DNA from: Micavibrio sp. UBA1672
GTDB taxonomy: Bacteria; Pseudomonadota; Alphaproteobacteria; Micavibrionales; Micavibrionaceae
Direction of reading: 5' to 3'
DNA length: 33,777 bases
Assembly: GCA_002320665.1 (NCBI GenBank)
Contig: DCKO01000089.1
Location: forward strand, 7,575-41,351
Of this stretch, positions 23,658 to 30,627 are shown piece by piece. A program made the position numbers and the translations under genes. Under the pieces are notes generated by a model. That model saw nothing but the letters and a program-made list of their open reading frames with translations, was not told the origin of the DNA and ran no database searches. Positions within the stretch are counted from its first letter, which is position 1. The number at the start of each line of letters is the position of its first letter.

Positions 23658-24752
23658 ATGCTAAGAGTTGTTGATCTTTTTTGTGGAGCTGGTGGTCTGT
23701 CATTTGCAGTACAGCAAATAGGCTATGATCTGGTCGGTGCTCTGGAGATTGATAAAAACTCATGTATTACTTTTGAAAACAACATCAAAAACTGCAAGCT
23801 AGTTAACGCTGACATTCTAGAACTAACTCCGGAAGAGTTTTTAGCCAAAATAGGTGCAAATCCAGGAGATATTGATCTGGTTGTTGGCGGCCCGCCGTGC
23901 CAAGGTTTTTCATCATTACGCACAACTACTAAAACAGAAAATGATCCGCGTAATGAACTCATTATAGAATATTTCAACTACATTGACTTTATTAAACCTA
24001 GAGCTTTCTTAGTTGAAAATGTGCCGGGAATGTTATGGGAAAGAAATAAAAAATATCTAGAAAAATTTTATCAATTAGCTGAAGAGAACGGATATACACT
24101 CTATGAACCATGTAAATTAGATGCGAAATATTTTGGTGTTCCTCAAACAAGAAAACGAGTTTTTATTCTGGGTGTTCTTGACGGTACTCCAACTGGGGCA
24201 TTCCAATGGCCATTGGATCCTACGCATGATGCCCCTGACTCTATAGAAGTCAAAACAGGCATGAGGACACCTTGGATAAATGCAAGCTCTGTTTTCAAAA
24301 AGCGCCTTAAAAAAAGTGATCCAAATAATGTTCACTTCAACCACACACAAGAACTAATAGAAGTTTTTAAAAGCACTCCCTTAAACGGAGGCAGTAGAAC
24401 AGAATCGAATAGAGTCTTGCCTTGTCACAAAAACCACAATGGCCACAAAGATGTTTATGGCAGAATTGACCCTAGTAAGCCGGGGCCAACCATGACAACT
24501 GCATGTACTAACCCTTCCAAAGGAAGGTTCGTTCACCCTACCGAACATCACGGTATCACGGTTAGGCATGCCGCTAGGTTTCAGACTTTTCCAGATGAAT
24601 ATGTTTTTCATGGAGGCATTCAGTCTGCTTCACGCCAGATTGGAAACGCCGTGCCTGTGGAATTGGCAAAAGTAATTATAAAACATATTGGGATAAAACT
24701 TCTTCAATCTGAAATAGCATTTAAAACTGAATCTAGAAAAGTAGCCGCTTAA
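23658..24752 (+). CDS. DNA C5-cytosine methyltransferase (DrmMII-like)
   Basis: 364 aa with the ordered C5-methylase motifs: I VDLFCGAGGLSFA (4-16), IV GGPPCQGFSS with catalytic Cys81, VI FLVENVPGML, VIII QTRKRVFILG, then a target-recognition stretch, IX RHAARFQTFPD and X ASRQIGNAVPV. Strong GAGG ribosome site before the ATG. The enzyme should mark host DNA so that the helicase-nuclease genes in front of it can tell self from non-self; class 2 DISARM uses such a methylase. Vsr at the other end of the operon would repair its deamination products. Recognition sequence cannot be told from the protein. Confidence 0.95.
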   Translation: MLRVVDLFCGAGGLSFAVQQIGYDLVGALEIDKNSCITFENNIKNCKLVNADILELTPEEFLAKIGANPGDIDLVVGGPPCQGFSSLRTTTKTENDPRNELIIEYFNYIDFIKPRAFLVENVPGMLWERNKKYLEKFYQLAEENGYTLYEPCKLDAKYFGVPQTRKRVFILGVLDGTPTGAFQWPLDPTHDAPDSIEVKTGMRTPWINASSVFKKRLKKSDPNNVHFNHTQELIEVFKSTPLNGGSRTESNRVLPCHKNHNGHKDVYGRIDPSKPGPTMTTACTNPSKGRFVHPTEHHGITVRHAARFQTFPDEYVFHGGIQSASRQIGNAVPVELAKVIIKHIGIKLLQSEIAFKTESRKVAA

Positions 24753-24773
24753 ATAAATTCTCAAGCAAAATAT

Positions 24774-24794
24774 TTTGGGGGCATATTTGGGGGC
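24774..24794 (+). repeat. Tandem TTTGGGGGC pair, arm-site-like
   Basis: TTTGGGGGC occurs at 24774-24782 and 24786-24794, 12 bases apart, separated by ATA. Paired G-run repeats of this kind are often seen next to tyrosine-integrase attachment regions in proteobacteria. It lies 22 bases past the methyltransferase stop. No integrase gene adjoins it, so it may be a leftover. Confidence 0.4.
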
Positions 24795-24871
24795 CTCAAG
24801 TTTTTTCGAACTCGCAAAATTTTTCACCTTTTTTGAAGTTATAAGTCAATATATCTGCGGCTTACCAAGCT

Positions 24872-24906
24872 ATGAGTTCGAATCCTGCGTTGGAATTCGA
24901 ACTCAT
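24872..24906. repeat. T-arm-like inverted repeat (att relic 4)
   Basis: ATGAGTTCGAAT (24872-24883) and ATTCGAACTCAT (24895-24906) are perfect inverse copies, extended by CC/GG with one unpaired A. The right arm with its flank (GGAATTCGAACTCATGTTGC) matches the complement of tRNA-Glu 19-38 at 17 of 20 positions. Each arm resembles a tRNA T arm. It may be a former attachment site with two facing tRNA ends, or a strong hairpin ending the operon. Confidence 0.45.
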
Positions 24907-25086
24907 GTTGCAAAATAATATATATAAAAAACAGTATGTTACGGAAGTTTTAATCAAAAATAGTTCGAAAAGGTATTAGGCTTTAGTTATATTTAAAAAA
25001 ACAAAGATATTTTTCATCCTGTCTACCATTGGAGAAGAAAGGAATCGAAGTGTCGTTTCTTTCTTGAAAACCTTAATAATTGGAAA

Positions 25087-26391
25087 TTATTTTAAATTGG
25101 TAGCTGCGGGATCCTTATTAAATTGGAAAACTACCAAATCATCATCCTCATCTATTCCCGCTTTCTCAAATGTAATATCGCTAATTGTATGGCCCTGCAA
25201 TAACCATAGCTGGAATAAATTTTTATCTCCTGAGGATATATGTCGTTCAAATTGCTCCTGATTGATAGTACCGGCTAAATACTCTTGCAACGCACGTGCT
25301 GATATTTTCATAGTTAAGACATTCCTTCCACTTGTGATATGATTTCCTAAATACCAACCATTTGCAAGAGGTGCAAAAGCGCCTTGTTTCTGTATTGACC
25401 TTGCTTGGTATCCCTCAAATCTCGGGGCTGGTATCAAAGATAAAAATTCATTTGCTTTGTCTAATAAAATATTTTTGTTATCTTTTAAAAAACACGAAAC
25501 TTGCCAGTTTAGGCTGCTAAGAGTTGTATGGTATGAGCTTTCTCGTTTGGGAGAGAAAACCATAACCATATCCACCTTTGAATTGCCCATAAAATTACTT
25601 ATGATAGCTTGACCAGATTTATATAGATTTTGAGGATCTGTTTCAGTCAGTTTTCTTAGTAATCGACTTCCTCCGTCCGTTAAAAATATGACTTTATAAC
25701 TGTTATCAGGTGCGCCAGAAAGCTGTTTTTCTTTTTCTAACAGCCTTTTATACAAAGGGTTGTCTGTGAGATCGTACGCTAAAGGAGGCAAAGAGCACCA
25801 GTAATTAAACCCTTCTTTTTGTTTGTGCAGTTTAACTTCAAGAACTACGTCAATATCATTGTTATGAAGACGAATGTAATCCGATGTGCGGCAAGTTGGT
25901 ATCCATGCCTGCAGTTTTTCCTTTATGATATCATCAAGCTCAAAATCAGAAGTTACACAACGTTGACGGAAGTATTTTCCTTCTTCCCACCCACTCCTTT
26001 CCTGAAAACGATAGTACAGGAAGCTTCCTCTTCCTTTTTTTATAGAGTTTGAAAAACTGGTAATTTTTTGCGCGGCTCTTTGCATTTCTTTCTCGCCAGA
26101 CAAGTCACCATCAGAAAGAGTAGTGATTTCTATGTAAGCCGGAATGTCAAAAAGATTTTCACTAAATGCTTCTGGGATTCTTGAACTATTCGGCAATGAA
26201 GGTTCAATCTCAATATCAGACACCTGTTTTATTGCCCAAAGTAATGCCAGTTCCATTTCAGCACCTAGGACTTGTTCTGGCTTTTTATTTCTTAGGCGTG
26301 CCAACAAATCATTCTCTTTTTTCTTCTCCGCAAGAAGTGGTCGAATATCGTCCAACATTGCTTGTAATCGTCTTCTGGAAAAAATAGGCAT
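25087..26391 (-). CDS. Protein of unknown function, 434 aa
   Basis: Not recognised. The N-terminus MPIFSRRRLQAMLDDIRPLL leads into a helical, charged stretch. The segment GAEMELALLWAIKQ, then LFDIPAYIEITTLSDG has the helix-strand-strand look of a restriction-like fold (E, D and E in place), but the usual Lys is absent. The middle (residues about 190-300) is mixed, with DVVLEVKLHKQKEGFNYWC and VIFLTDGGSRLL. The C-terminus is acidic, GIDEDDDLVVFQF. The gene is divergent from the HNH gene with an 82-base gap, which probably holds both promoters. It may belong to a small defence cluster with the HNH and DUF3800 genes; no activity is claimed. Confidence 0.78.
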   Translation of the reverse strand: MPIFSRRRLQAMLDDIRPLLAEKKKENDLLARLRNKKPEQVLGAEMELALLWAIKQVSDIEIEPSLPNSSRIPEAFSENLFDIPAYIEITTLSDGDLSGEKEMQRAAQKITSFSNSIKKGRGSFLYYRFQERSGWEEGKYFRQRCVTSDFELDDIIKEKLQAWIPTCRTSDYIRLHNNDIDVVLEVKLHKQKEGFNYWCSLPPLAYDLTDNPLYKRLLEKEKQLSGAPDNSYKVIFLTDGGSRLLRKLTETDPQNLYKSGQAIISNFMGNSKVDMVMVFSPKRESSYHTTLSSLNWQVSCFLKDNKNILLDKANEFLSLIPAPRFEGYQARSIQKQGAFAPLANGWYLGNHITSGRNVLTMKISARALQEYLAGTINQEQFERHISSGDKNLFQLWLLQGHTISDITFEKAGIDEDDDLVVFQFNKDPAATNLK

Positions 26392-26473
26392 TAAATCTAT
26401 CCTTGCTCTGATATAAATAGCATTTATTTGTAAATCTTTTCTGCAACTTTACAAAAATTATTGGGTATAATGA

Positions 26474-27247
26474 ATGGCAACAAAATCCCAAAGAAGGCAA
26501 ATGTTTTTCGATCAACACCCCATCTGCTGTTTTTGCGGGGGTACAGTAGACGCGACTACAATTGACCACGTTCCCTCTAGGCAACTTTTCACTTTTAAAC
26601 ACAGACCTGCTGGCCTTGAATTTCCTGCTTGTCATGATTGCAACCAAGGATCTAAGGGGCATGAACAGGTAGCTGCGTTGTTTGCCAGAATTTTACCTGA
26701 TGGTGTTACTGATGCAGAAGATAGAGAACTAAAAAAAATACTCAGAGCTGTTAACAAAAATAGGCCTGGATTACTCGAAGAAATGATGCCATCTCCAAGG
26801 CAGCAACAGGAATTTCAAAGTCTAAGAGGTCTTACAGGTATTAATTGTGGCGGTGTTCTTAATGCTTCTGGCCCACTTTTGAATGAAAGTCTTGGTATTT
26901 TTGCGGCAAAAATGGGATTAGCTTTACACTACCATGTAACAAAAAGAATTGTGCCAGATAAAGGTGGCATATTAATCAGAATATATTCCAACCATGACGC
27001 TTTCGTGGGTCAGATACCACCTGACATTTTTAATGTAATTGGTAAGCCAGATACACTTAAAATGGGGAAGTGGGAGGTCAGCGATCAATTTTCCTTTGCT
27101 TTTGGCCATACACCTGATGCTCAAATGGCAGCATATTATTGTACTTTTCGGTTATCATTTGCACTAATCGCATGGGTATGTATGGATGCTTCAAAATTTC
27201 CTGAGGATATCAAGATTTATAAACCAGGATTTTTAAAAAAATTGTAG
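26474..27247 (+). CDS. HNH-type endonuclease-like protein
   Basis: 257 aa. An N-terminal HNH/zinc motif is clear: CCFC (18-21), TIDHVPSRQLF with D31-H32, then CHDCN (53-57) followed by KGHE with H63. This is the CxxC...DH...CxxCN layout of HNH nucleases. The C-terminal 190 residues are of unknown fold and lack further motifs; they include LNESLGIFAAKMGLALHYHV and a Trp/Cys-rich hydrophobic patch near the end (FALIAWVCMDAS). Binding and cutting of DNA or RNA is plausible. The gene is convergent with the DUF3800 gene 33 bases away and divergent from the 434-aa gene. It could be a defence effector or a stand-alone selfish nuclease. Confidence 0.82.
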   Translation: MATKSQRRQMFFDQHPICCFCGGTVDATTIDHVPSRQLFTFKHRPAGLEFPACHDCNQGSKGHEQVAALFARILPDGVTDAEDRELKKILRAVNKNRPGLLEEMMPSPRQQQEFQSLRGLTGINCGGVLNASGPLLNESLGIFAAKMGLALHYHVTKRIVPDKGGILIRIYSNHDAFVGQIPPDIFNVIGKPDTLKMGKWEVSDQFSFAFGHTPDAQMAAYYCTFRLSFALIAWVCMDASKFPEDIKIYKPGFLKKL

Positions 27248-27280
27248 TGCGTATATTTATACTGCCATCCTTCTCAACAT

Positions 27281-28318
27281 TTAGCTGCCTGTTGCCGCAA
27301 TTTCTGCAGCAACTAATTCAGACACCCTACTTGTCATCATACTTTTTCTACCAATGCTAATTCGCTGATATACCCTAGCATACGGAACAGATTTTTGAAT
27401 ATTGTCATCTGCAATCACAAGAAATGGAATGGAAGGTTGATCCGCACGATGGATAACTATTTCCGGCAAGCTTCTCCATCCGTTTTCTTCTAAATTTCCC
27501 GTTAATGCCCTCCTGAGTGTATTTGTAACAATATCTGCCAATTCAAGTCCGGTATTAAAATCTGATATGAAATGAAATTTGGAAAAAACTTTTTTCAAAT
27601 CAGTGCCGTTGGTAGATTTAACACCCTCAATTTCTGGCCAGTCTTCTATCATTGCACCATAGGCTTCATCATAATATGTGTAATCTCCATACGGAATTAT
27701 AGGCCCACCGTCTTTAACAGATGCTGTTGCTAAGAAAGGTGATATTGTAAGTCTCCACCAAGATTCGGCATTGGTCAGACTGTCCGCTCCTTTTGCATCA
27801 ACATACCATTCAAAGTTTCCCAATTCTTTTGGTTGCCGCAGACTAAAATAAGTAACCGCATGTTGAAGAACACGGTTAAGAAGCTTTGTGGATAACGTAA
27901 ATTGAGCGAAAAGCTGAGGACTCATGGCTTCCAATTTTTCATCGAGCATATTGAGTGTTCTTCTATACTTATCCTGTGTTTCTGGTCGTAATCGGCTGCG
28001 ATGGTTTGATTTTAAGATGCTTTTTTGTTCTTGTAAGATATTTTGATCCTGAATATTCATATCAATCAGAACTGCCTCAAACAGTGCATCATTGCGTCTT
28101 AGCAAATCAATGATTTTTGAAACCTGTTGTTCATTAAGTAACCGTCCTTTTACCTCACCGTTTTTATCTTTGGGTAAAGATGGTCTAATTTGCAGATATT
28201 TTTTCTCTAATCGTTTAAAATGGCAATCGGCAATTGTAAGAGCGCCTACGCAGGATATTGAATATCCTTTTCCTTTTGCACTTCCAAATGACCCAGATTC
28301 ATCAATAAAAGTCTTCAT
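27281..28318 (-). CDS. DUF3800 family protein (RNase H-like fold expected)
   Basis: 345 aa. The opening MKTFIDESGSFG with D6 and E7, the middle WYVDAKGADS (D174), and ISDFNTGLELADIVTNTLRR (D253, D262) are the spaced acidic residues typical of DUF3800, a family thought to have an RNase H-like, metal-dependent fold. Function is not known for most members, which occur on mobile elements and near defence genes. The start is divergent from a candidate structured RNA that begins about 85 bases away. DUF3800 genes are known to neighbour several bioinformatically predicted structured RNA motifs, so the pairing is notable. It ends convergently with the HNH gene. Confidence 0.82.
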   Translation of the reverse strand: MKTFIDESGSFGSAKGKGYSISCVGALTIADCHFKRLEKKYLQIRPSLPKDKNGEVKGRLLNEQQVSKIIDLLRRNDALFEAVLIDMNIQDQNILQEQKSILKSNHRSRLRPETQDKYRRTLNMLDEKLEAMSPQLFAQFTLSTKLLNRVLQHAVTYFSLRQPKELGNFEWYVDAKGADSLTNAESWWRLTISPFLATASVKDGGPIIPYGDYTYYDEAYGAMIEDWPEIEGVKSTNGTDLKKVFSKFHFISDFNTGLELADIVTNTLRRALTGNLEENGWRSLPEIVIHRADQPSIPFLVIADDNIQKSVPYARVYQRISIGRKSMMTSRVSELVAAEIAATGS

Positions 28319-28380
28319 TTTTACCTTTTATCACAAATAGCTATGGGCTTACCTAAAAAATGTGCTACTGATCTTACAAG

Positions 28381-28402
28381 AAAGTTAGAAAACTAACTTT
28401 TT
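28381..28402. other. Hairpin at the 5' edge of the candidate RNA
   Basis: AAAGTTAG and CTAACTTT form a perfect 8-bp stem with an AAAA loop, followed by TT. It lies directly before the structured RNA, between it and the divergent DUF3800 gene. It could end or insulate transcription, or bind a regulator as a palindrome. Confidence 0.4.
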
Positions 28403-28547
28403 GGGGCGTGATTTCCCCTTCCTATGCGGCCAATAGCATCGGGTCGTTAATTGCGATGCCTTCTCGACTTCTGTCGGGGAGGCGGCGAAATATAATAGCG
28501 CTTGCGTAAATACGCTGCGCCGTTCATAGGACGGAAATCAACTCCCC
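28403..28547 (+). ncRNA. Candidate structured RNA, about 145 nt, four-way-junction-like, next to DUF3800 gene
   Basis: The 5' and 3' ends pair over a long distance. GGGG (28403-28406) pairs with CCCC (28544-28547), TGATTTCC (28409-28416) with GGAAATCA (28533-28540), TCCTATG (28420-28426) with CATAGGA (28525-28531), and CGGC (28427-28430) with GCCG (28519-28522). Inside lie three hairpins: GCATCG/CGATGC (28436-28441, 28454-28459), CCTTCTCGAC/GTCGGGGAGG with a TTCT loop (28459-28482), and GCGT/ACGC (28504-28515). The block is more GC-rich than its surroundings, has no convincing ORF, and runs straight into a strong plus-strand terminator. I do not recognise an Rfam class. A small RNA, a leader of the lipoprotein gene, or a partner of the DUF3800 protein are all possible. 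Confidence 0.62.
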
Positions 28548-28577
28548 GGCTCCAGAGAAAAATCTCGGAGCCGTTTT
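28547..28577 (+). terminator. Rho-independent terminator of the candidate structured RNA
   Basis: CGGCTCC (28547-28553) pairs with GGAGCCG (28567-28573) and GAGA with TCTC, with one bulged A and an AAAA loop, then four T. The T run is on the plus strand only, which sets the direction of the RNA before it. The next gene starts 22 bases later, so the terminator would uncouple it. Confidence 0.85.
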
Positions 28578-28598
28578 CGTAGTAATAGGGAGATTTAT

Positions 28599-29369
28599 AT
28601 GAGAAAATTAGCGCTAATAGGAATTTTTGCATTAACAGCTTGTGTTACAACACATCCATCATCTTCGCCTTCATATAAACAGGTTACATTAACAGACAAG
28701 CAAATTTTACAAGCTAATGATTCTGCCCTTTGTTCTATGGCCAAGACTAACCCTGATCCACGAATAGACACAGAGATACGCTCAAGAAGTGTAGACTGCG
28801 AACATTCAGCCCTTGTCTGCACAAATAAAGGCATAAAAAAAGGAACAAACGCCTTTGATGTTTGTAAAGCACAAGAAACACAACTGGCATCCACAAGAAA
28901 AATCATTAGCGGATCAACACAAACCTACCAAACAACATACACTCCTAGAGTTTCACAGCAGGCGTGTGAGCAAATTACAACATGGCTTGAAAGAATGGAG
29001 TGTTTTGAAAATAGGCTCTCAAATAACAGACAAGCCAATGAAGCAACTTTTGGTCGTGAGGTTTTAGCATATATGAGAGTTCTTATTGAAAATGTAAAAT
29101 CAGGAAAAATGAGTGAAGCTGAGGCAAAATATGCTTATGAACAAAAATTATCTGAAATCAGACAACGTTTAGCAGAAAGAAAAGCGTTAGAAAGCTTATC
29201 GCGTTCAACAAATCAAATGCAAAATTCTCAAGTATTTCAACAAACACCCACCTACCAAGGAACTGTAAAAACAGAATGTAGGCCTGCACAAGGGCTTGAA
29301 GGAGGTTTTGATTGCACTACAGGTCCTGATGCCCGTGATGTATTGCTACAAAAACTTGCAAATCCGTGA
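28599..29369 (+). CDS. Small lipoprotein of unknown function
   Basis: 256 aa. A short signal peptide MRKLALIGIFALTAC ends in a lipobox with Cys15, predicting a lipid-anchored protein in the inner or outer membrane. The mature part is polar and rich in Gln, Thr and Ser. It has several spaced cysteines (ALCSMAKT, VDCEHSALVC, VCKAQE, ACEQITTWLERMECFE, ECRPAQG, DCTTG) and a helical charged region (EAEAKYAYEQKLSEIRQRLA). AGGGAG before the ATG is a good ribosome site. It stands alone on the plus strand behind the RNA terminator. It could be a surface-exclusion or lysis-related cargo gene; no family is recognised. Confidence 0.82.
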   Translation: MRKLALIGIFALTACVTTHPSSSPSYKQVTLTDKQILQANDSALCSMAKTNPDPRIDTEIRSRSVDCEHSALVCTNKGIKKGTNAFDVCKAQETQLASTRKIISGSTQTYQTTYTPRVSQQACEQITTWLERMECFENRLSNNRQANEATFGREVLAYMRVLIENVKSGKMSEAEAKYAYEQKLSEIRQRLAERKALESLSRSTNQMQNSQVFQQTPTYQGTVKTECRPAQGLEGGFDCTTGPDARDVLLQKLANP

Positions 29370-29410
29370 TAATATTAATTAGCTCAAGTCTTTGATAGAA
29401 GTTAAATTAA

Positions 29411-29427
29411 GGCTAAGAATCTTAGCT
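29411..29427. other. Short palindrome between convergent genes
   Basis: GCTAAG, AAT, CTTAGC (29412-29426) is a perfect inverted repeat between the lipoprotein gene and the convergent 176-aa gene. There is no good T run, so terminator function is weakly supported. Confidence 0.3.
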
Positions 29428-29435
29428 CAGTGGTT

Positions 29436-29966
29436 TTATGCTGCCTCATCATAATAACAGCGAAGCAAACCCTTATACTCTTCGACAACACATTCATCCG
29501 GTAACAAGCCGATCTTGAAAGCAATCGAGAGAAAGCGCGATGTCATAGAATGCTCTATATCTGCGTAGGCTTTATCGACAACTCTGGGGTCAATTCCTTC
29601 CTCTTCTAAAAAACCATGCCATGCTTTTTTGATACTTAACATATTTTGAGCAGCATCTGGCCATTCTCGCATTTCATGCGCAAGTTCTTCATAATTGCTG
29701 AACTCTACGATCTCATAAAACAAGCTGTTCATAAAAAATTCAAGGATGAAGCTACGCAAATCATGTTCAACGAGCAATGCAAGAAATTGTATAGCTTCCA
29801 TCCTCATGCAAAAGCTGTGGTCATTCATTCTATACGTATATTTCGGGCAGGTTTTTGAAAGCTTCCCTTCTTCATCTTTATCCCCTCGTGCCAGAGCATC
29901 AAGATTGGCTACAATACGCTGTCTTGGACTCAGCTTTTCATAGATATTTTCTTTGATGGTTCTCAT
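29436..29966 (-). CDS. Protein of unknown function, last gene of the integrase operon
   Basis: 176 aa, opening MRTIKENIYEKLSPRQRIVA. It is helical throughout, with a conserved-looking block KLSKTCPKYTYRMNDHSFCM near residues 35-55 and a C-terminal helical half (IAFKIGLLPDECVVEEYKGL). No catalytic motif, signal or membrane segment is seen. The start overlaps the DUF5681 stop as ATGA, so the two are coupled. Pairing with DUF5681 suggests an element-maintenance role that cannot be named. Confidence 0.75.
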   Translation of the reverse strand: MRTIKENIYEKLSPRQRIVANLDALARGDKDEEGKLSKTCPKYTYRMNDHSFCMRMEAIQFLALLVEHDLRSFILEFFMNSLFYEIVEFSNYEELAHEMREWPDAAQNMLSIKKAWHGFLEEEGIDPRVVDKAYADIEHSMTSRFLSIAFKIGLLPDECVVEEYKGLLRCYYDEAA

Positions 29967-30412
29967 TTTGCTCTCTCCTTTGTTGCTCTTTCCAAGGCAT
30001 CCAGTCTCGCTTTGATGTTTTCAAACTCTTCGATCCGTGCCACATTTGCTAGTGCAGAAATCATCTGTGTTGCAGTATCGGAAGAAATATCACCATTTGC
30101 AGCAGCGGTAATAAAATCTTGTGCTTGTCCCGTCAGCGTGTTTGCAGAAGAAGATATTTCTATTTTGGGCGACACAGACTTTAAAGGAGGAACAATGCGA
30201 TCAAGACAAAGACGCAATGCAGTTACATCTCCCTTCAGTGCCAATTCAACAGCTTTGCGTGTAATTGCCTCACTTTCTCCATCGAGTAAGTTAAGGGCAG
30301 CTTGCGTGGCTTTATTACGTGTCCCCTTAGGCTTGCCCTTGGGGTTACCTGAAATACCAGATTTAAAAGTTCCGTCCTGTTTTCGGCCTGTATTTTCAGG
30401 TTTTTCTATCAT
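29963..30412 (-). CDS. DUF5681 domain protein
   Basis: 149 aa from ATG 30410-30412 (MIEKPENTGRKQDGTF). This start is two bases past the preceding stop; an upstream in-frame ATG would overlap that gene. The N-terminal part GRKQDGTFKSGISGNPKGKP, then GTRNKATQAALNLL, and later RLCLDRIVPPLK is the DUF5681 signature, common on alphaproteobacterial mobile DNA. The basic Gly/Lys/Pro-rich start suggests nucleic-acid binding. The C-terminal 50 residues form a likely coiled coil (IEEFENIKARLDALERATKE). Function is unknown. Confidence 0.82.
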   Translation of the reverse strand: MIEKPENTGRKQDGTFKSGISGNPKGKPKGTRNKATQAALNLLDGESEAITRKAVELALKGDVTALRLCLDRIVPPLKSVSPKIEISSSANTLTGQAQDFITAAANGDISSDTATQMISALANVARIEEFENIKARLDALERATKERAK

Positions 30413-30414
30413 TT

Positions 30415-30627
30415 TTATAAAAAATCCTTGAGTGTCCATGGTGGGTTGTAGCCCTCTCTCAAGCACCACTTGCCAGAGCTATCACGCTCAAAATTCTCAC
30501 TTATACGACCACCGTTTTTTTGAAGATATTCCAGATACTCATTCCACGACCCTCTAAATTCTTGAAATTTTAATAACTGTGTCTTGGGTTTTTTAGCAAC
30601 TCGTTGCTTGAAATCTATTTTTTCCAT
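30415..30627 (-). CDS. Small protein of unknown function
   Basis: 70 aa (MEKIDFKQRVAKKPKTQLLK...), basic at the N-terminus and with aromatic residues later (GSWNEYLEYLQKNGG, REGYNPPWTLKDFL). It starts inside the end of the winged-helix gene (13-base overlap) and stops two bases before the DUF5681 start. Conserved operon packing argues it is real. No family recognised. Confidence 0.65.
   Translation of the reverse strand: MEKIDFKQRVAKKPKTQLLKFQEFRGSWNEYLEYLQKNGGRISENFERDSSGKWCLREGYNPPWTLKDFL

Larger units (their letters stand above)
24753..25086. other. Gap between the defence operon and the 434-aa gene: att-like repeats only
   Basis: 334 bases with no supportable gene. The gap contains the TTTGGGGGC pair, the T-arm-like palindrome and several TTCGAA words (near 24806, 24964). 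The rest is AT-rich. It lies between convergent genes, so any terminator function probably comes from the palindrome. Confidence 0.6.

Noticed and set aside
24753..25086. A hidden tRNA gene in the gap after the methylase
   Set aside because: Only T-arm-like halves are present; no anticodon arm, D arm or acceptor pairing can be built around them.
25087..26391. 434-aa protein as a PD-(D/E)XK nuclease
   Set aside because: E and D/E positions look plausible near IPAYIEITTL, but the catalytic Lys is missing and no family motif supports it.
28491..28496. TATAAT as a promoter -10 box for the lipoprotein gene
   Set aside because: It falls inside the folded RNA block upstream of a strong terminator and has no matching -35 box at 17 bases.
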